In this document: positions 61,901-64,000 of the stretch, piece by piece | Position numbering within the stretch: the stretch's first letter is position 1 | Layout of the letters: each line of letters opens with the position of its first letter | Source: an uncultured Prevotellaceae bacterium | GTDB taxonomy: Bacteria; Bacteroidota; Bacteroidia; Bacteroidales; Muribaculaceae | Assembly: GCA_937916085.1 (NCBI GenBank) | Contig: CALGGO010000060.1 | Location: forward strand, 1 to 64,000 | Length of the DNA: 64,000 nt | Reading direction: 5' to 3' | Translations under genes and position numbers: made by a program | Notes under the pieces: model-generated | Told to the model about the DNA's origin: nothing | Database searches by the model: none | What the model saw: only the letters and a program-made list of their open reading frames with translations

Positions 61901-62000
61901 ACGACTCGGCAAAGCGGCACTTAAAACCCGCATTGAGGTTGATCTCGATGCGTTTCGACAGTAGCTGAATGCCCGAATTGGCGATTAATGAATGGTCCAT
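58851..62000 (-). CDS. SrfB-like actin/Hsp70-fold ATPase
   Basis: A 1049-aa protein of the SrfB family with a split actin/Hsp70-type nucleotide-binding fold. Phosphate-1 is EMIIDIGNSRTSALLFE (about residues 277-290), phosphate-2 is VGSVDIGAGTTDVMVCQY (about 590-605) and the adenosine motif is DIVVLSGRPTMLKPIK (about 782). It is the first gene of a seven-gene minus-strand operon, with a promoter at 62042-62049. The last 20 or so residues (SSEFSDPDPRFPNSELR) are encoded by an atcggggatcgg-type repeat array, so the C-terminus appears extended into it. Cytosolic; ATP-dependent switching or assembly with the SrfC-like partner is inferred. Confidence 0.82.
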   Translation of the reverse strand: MDHSLIANSGIQLLSKRIEINLNAGFKCRFAESFDDERFQWKLEFAYTLSNQVVVLTSQLREKGYLDNDNKLTTSEAVILANPEVKQFNVGAGEEESLGIFFSKLAANNKFLSRYFNVWLPMPFIEQDDTGDYKKGPYNWCKFMIVPRETNAGILTADVVLAFDTQARYNALDAYKEFPVFMSDGESEKLFGLCGNERQLIDYCTWNNNWVRDYLMEIAYPDAKNFDVLELKDGRHKYEFLATYLMLIKYLSSLDDFFPTVKLMRDRDVNIVNVEMIIDIGNSRTSALLFENNKFTQDFTKVDALRLQNFTHILLPNGDLNRVEETFDMRLAFRKVTIGKNIAGSNQFVWPSIIRLGREARYLNHEATALNLGFETLSTNSSPKRYLWDGKRTENEWRFINIGDENYSLPPIIEGLTCFLNDDGTVNAEGYGIGAHYSRRSLMTLAFIEIIEQALTQINSFQSRERHDLRNTPRRLERVIITCPTAMSRVERQALYSSFDDAVKIINSYHHIVDPNSIALHMQVIPGNQPQRYHDDEHKQWYYDEATCSQFVYLYAQFCERYKNRSDLFFKLYGKKRKIDDMECDTLRVGSVDIGAGTTDVMVCQYRYNESNPSQIKPDPIYWDSFNVAGDDMLQQLVHNVIIESDNGILYRHLTEKMGKSRQEAYKILYHFFGQDNNMMTFKDRIMRRDFNMQVNVPVMYRFLNLLSEGERYLEIGHDEMFGQSSKPSDIVCEAFKERFGFELSEVVWTYDHKVLSQHVEKSLDSLIESISTLLYAHDCDIVVLSGRPTMLKPIKDCFLKYFPVSPNRLIVLGKYRIGRWYPFKDENGYMHDTKSIVPVGAMIGYLASMAGGLNEFSLDLSDLSDKLVPTTESFYRMGGIPKEECIITPTVNNGRITINSFPCYIGAKQFDIDIYPLRPFFVLDIDDRRIKERISKNKILTPEQQQRMLREYREELFKKGPFTFEIEREAYDEDKEHLTIVAVTGSDGEELKADDFMLQVQSINDPQCYWLDSGEFNLNIATTDLKEFSVKSSEFSDPDPRFPNSELR

Positions 62001-62041
62001 CTTGTTTTATAGTTTGATTTCGTTTTTATCGTGATTTATCG

Positions 62042-62049
62042 CAAAATTA
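62042..62049 (-). promoter_or_regulatory. promoter of the SrfB-type operon
   Basis: The minus strand reads taattttg, 41 bp before the ATG at 62000. No perfect -33 TTTG is present at the right spacing. No other clear box was noticed in the gaps between the operon genes. Confidence 0.55.
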
Positions 62050-62180
62050 CTTCTAATACTTTCTCTTTCCCTAAATATTGCAAAATCAATGCCAAAGTTA
62101 ATGTTTTTTTGTCATAGACGATACAGATTTCTTTTTTTTAACTAATGTCTTAGAAACCTAGTCAATGTTTTAGAGTTTGT

Positions 62181-62220
62181 AAAAAACAAAAAGAGACTCA
62201 AGGTCAAGACCCCAAGTCTC
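62181..62220 (-). terminator. intrinsic terminator of the FG-GAP-like gene
   Basis: On the minus strand gagact (62215-62220) and agtctc (62193-62198) close a stem with an internal ggtc/gacc pair, followed by a T-rich tract. It separates this gene from the SrfB-type operon. Confidence 0.75.
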
Positions 62221-62251
62221 AAAAAAATCTTCTTTAACCACTAAACTTACA

Positions 62252-62959
62252 TTATTTGATGTACTTGTCAAACTCGTTGAGGATGATGCACCATTGTTTT
62301 GGGAGGGCCGATTTGCGGTTGGTGTGCTGCTTGCGGTTTTTGGTGACATTCTCGAAGTCGCCGCCGCGGATGACGGTGTATCGGCGCTGCACGCCATACT
62401 CTTCGTGGGCTGTTGGGTCACTGATGTCGATTAGCGACTCGATATCCACCTCTTTGTCGTCGTCCCAGCGAAAGATGGTGTAGTACATTGAGCAGTAGCT
62501 GCTTGACCCAGCGCTCACCCATTGCTTCTTGGCGGGGTTGAGGATGAAGTGGCCGTTAAGGTTGTCGGTCGACACAGCTTGGTAGAACCACTGCTTCTTG
62601 GTGTCCCACAGGTAGAGGTGGCTGTAGTTGCGCGTCGTGGCGGGACCTATGAAGATGTCGTAGTAGCCGTCGAAGTTGGCATCGACAAAGCGCACGTCAT
62701 CGGTCGTTGACTCGCATGTGAAAGTATCGACTTGCCGGCCTTTTATGAGAACCTTCACGGCGTAGGAGCCGTTATCGTTTTGTTCTGTTATCACCTCCAC
62801 GTCAGGCAGCGACTGTGGGCAGTCGAGCAGGCTGTAATAGCCCTTGGCGTCGGTCTTGGGCTTTAAAGCCTTGAGCACCGAATTATAGTTCTGAGCATCA
62901 AGTGAGACGCCGTTCATGCACACGATAGCAAGCACTAATAATCCAATAATCCGTTTCAT
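62252..62959 (-). CDS. exported FG-GAP-like protein
   Basis: A 235-aa exported protein. The signal peptide is KRIIGLLVLAIVCMNGVSLD (cleavage near DAQ-NYN). The mature part contains FVDANFDGYYDIFIGP (about residues 90-105), the DxNxDGxxDI calcium-binding pattern of FG-GAP/VCBS repeats, and further beta strands (SHLYLWDTKKQWFYQAVSTD). It has its own consensus promoter and terminator, so it is not part of the SrfB-type operon. Function unknown. Confidence 0.75.
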   Translation of the reverse strand: MKRIIGLLVLAIVCMNGVSLDAQNYNSVLKALKPKTDAKGYYSLLDCPQSLPDVEVITEQNDNGSYAVKVLIKGRQVDTFTCESTTDDVRFVDANFDGYYDIFIGPATTRNYSHLYLWDTKKQWFYQAVSTDNLNGHFILNPAKKQWVSAGSSSYCSMYYTIFRWDDDKEVDIESLIDISDPTAHEEYGVQRRYTVIRGGDFENVTKNRKQHTNRKSALPKQWCIILNEFDKYIK

Positions 62960-62991
62960 AGCAATAATAGTCTATAGGTGTTTATCAGGCA

Positions 62992-63023
62992 CAAAGATAA
63001 CGCTCATTTTTGATAATGGCAAA
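62992..63023 (-). promoter_or_regulatory. consensus promoter of the FG-GAP-like gene
   Basis: On the minus strand tttg (63020-63023) and tatctttg (62992-62999) are separated by 20 bp, an exact Bacteroidetes promoter, 32 bp before the ATG. Confidence 0.75.
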
Positions 63024-63194
63024 TAGTTTTGCTTATTTCTACGGAACTATGAAACTTCCCACGCGTCAATCTCACAAAAATCACATCGTGATGTAAGAAT
63101 ATTAACTACGGATTATTCTGATTGTTTTGATAAAATGCCCCAAATGCCTAATAACCGATCCCATGTATATTTCGTTAATTGATAAAATTGTTCT

Positions 63195-64000
63195 CTACAT
63201 GTTAAAATAGCTGCTGCGGTCGAGGTTGCGGTAGCCGATGGCTTCCATGATGTGGTGCTGGCGGACGGTGACGCTGGCGTCGAGGTCGGCGATGGTGCGG
63301 GCGACTTTGAGGATGCGGTCGTAGGCTCTCGCGCTCATGTTCATCTTGGTGATGGCCTCGCGTAGTTTTTCCATTCCTTCGGTGTCGGGTTCGGCGTATT
63401 TGTGGAGCAGGGCTGTCGTCATCTGTGCGTTGCAGTGGATGCCGGGATGGTTCTTGTAGCGCAGGCTCTGGATGGCGCGGGCTTTGATGACGCGTTCCCT
63501 AATCGCAGAGCTTGGTTCGCCTGGCGCTTTGCTCGACATCTGGTCGAAGTTCACTGGCTGCACTTCGACCTGCAGATCGATGCGGTCAAGCAACGGCCCT
63601 GAAATCTTACCCATATATTGATGCCGCTGATGCGGTGTGCAGATGCACTGCTTGGTGGGGTGTCCGTAGTAACCGCAAGGGCATGGATTCATCGACGCCA
63701 CAAGCATGAACGAGGCGGGATAGTCGATGCTGTACTTGGCTCGGCTGATGTTAATGTGGCGGTCCTCAAGCGGCTGGCGCATCACCTCAAGGACGCTGCG
63801 GTTGAACTCAGGCAACTCGTCAAGAAAGAGTACCCCATTGTGGGCAAGACTAATCTCCCCAGGCGTGGGATAAGTGCCGCCGCCAACCAGAGCCACTGGC
63901 GAAATAGTGTGATGCGGAGCGCGATAGGGTCGCACGGAGAGTAGGGTAGTGCCTTGCGAGAGTTTGCCTGCCACGCTGTGGATTTTGGTAGTCTCGAGAG
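63195..64000 (-). CDS. YifB/ComM-family AAA ATPase, partial at window end
   Basis: The C-terminal 268 codons of a Mg-chelatase-like AAA protein; the frame stays open to the window end (preceded by ETTKIHSV), so the N-terminal half lies outside. Visible are HNGVLFLDELPEFNRSVLEV (Walker B), MRQPLEDRHINISRAKYSID, the zinc-binding-like CPCGYYGHPTKQCICTP, GPLLDRIDLQVEV (sensor) and the C-terminal MSARAYDRILKVARTIADLD helix. ComM-type members are hexameric helicases that act on branched DNA during natural transformation; the exact role in Bacteroidales is not established. Confidence 0.93.
   Translation of the reverse strand, partial: LETTKIHSVAGKLSQGTTLLSVRPYRAPHHTISPVALVGGGTYPTPGEISLAHNGVLFLDELPEFNRSVLEVMRQPLEDRHINISRAKYSIDYPASFMLVASMNPCPCGYYGHPTKQCICTPHQRHQYMGKISGPLLDRIDLQVEVQPVNFDQMSSKAPGEPSSAIRERVIKARAIQSLRYKNHPGIHCNAQMTTALLHKYAEPDTEGMEKLREAITKMNMSARAYDRILKVARTIADLDASVTVRQHHIMEAIGYRNLDRSSYFNM

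Noticed and set aside
50817..62000. Operon as a classical SrfABC locus
   Set aside because: SrfB- and SrfC-like proteins are present, but none of the other products looks like SrfA, and the protease and G-domain genes are additional.
1..64000. tRNA, rRNA, riboswitch or replication origin
   Set aside because: Reading the intergenic gaps showed no T-loop-like sequence with matching acceptor stem, no rRNA similarity, no recognisable riboswitch core and no DnaA-box cluster.

Overview
The window is a chromosomal segment of a Gram-negative Bacteroidales bacterium; Muribaculaceae- or Prevotellaceae-like is my inference. The evidence is the recurrent TAnnTTTG promoter boxes without Shine-Dalgarno sites, BACON and choice-of-anchor D domains, a C-terminal secretion tail of the YYNMAG...STTKILK type, a glycine-lipid type acyltransferase pair, and a conserved dtd/mazG/deoC neighbourhood. 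No rRNA, tRNA or CRISPR array was seen.

Layout. 1-2 kb: pdxJ and nadK, divergent. 2.3-12.9 kb: an AT-rich accessory island with an XRE regulator, a PLD-nuclease/SF2 helicase, an AlbA_2/ATP-binding protein carrying a 21-bp coding minisatellite, an N6-adenine methyltransferase, a HEPN-like protein, a decayed accessory gene and a YgjP-like metallopeptidase. 13-18.9 kb: polA (proofreading motifs lost), deoC, mazG-like, a small exported protein and dtd, separated by repeat arrays. 18-25.4 kb: three copies of a multi-hairpin repeat around dtd and a 1539-aa secreted surface protein, then an nfeD/paraslipin pair. 26-31 kb: an LTA-synthase-like transferase, a phosphopantetheinyl transferase and a glsA/glsB-like pair. 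31-35 kb: an SPFH/GYF/zinc-ribbon operon. 35-45 kb: scar of a lost cytosine methylase/DUF1016 locus, then metG, an MFS transporter, small proteins, leuS, an acyltransferase-3 and rdgB. 45-46.5 kb: an AAA/DUF4143 ATPase unit bracketed by a 29-bp direct repeat. 46.5-48.5 kb: a second LTA-synthase-like gene. 48.6-62 kb: a seven-gene operon with SrfB-like, SrfC-like and G-domain NTPases plus four single-pass membrane proteins, one a subtilase. 62-64 kb: an exported FG-GAP-like protein and the 3' half of yifB.

The two strongest candidates for an undescribed system are the SrfB/SrfC-GTPase-subtilase operon and the helicase/AlbA_2/methylase/HEPN island. In the first, three cytosolic nucleotide-binding proteins appear coupled to four membrane-anchored proteins with predicted periplasmic domains. 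In the second, restriction-modification-like parts are combined in a set that I do not match to BREX or DISARM. A further window-wide feature is that intergenic gaps are filled with short word-like repeats in several vocabularies, often in inverted pairs at gene ends.
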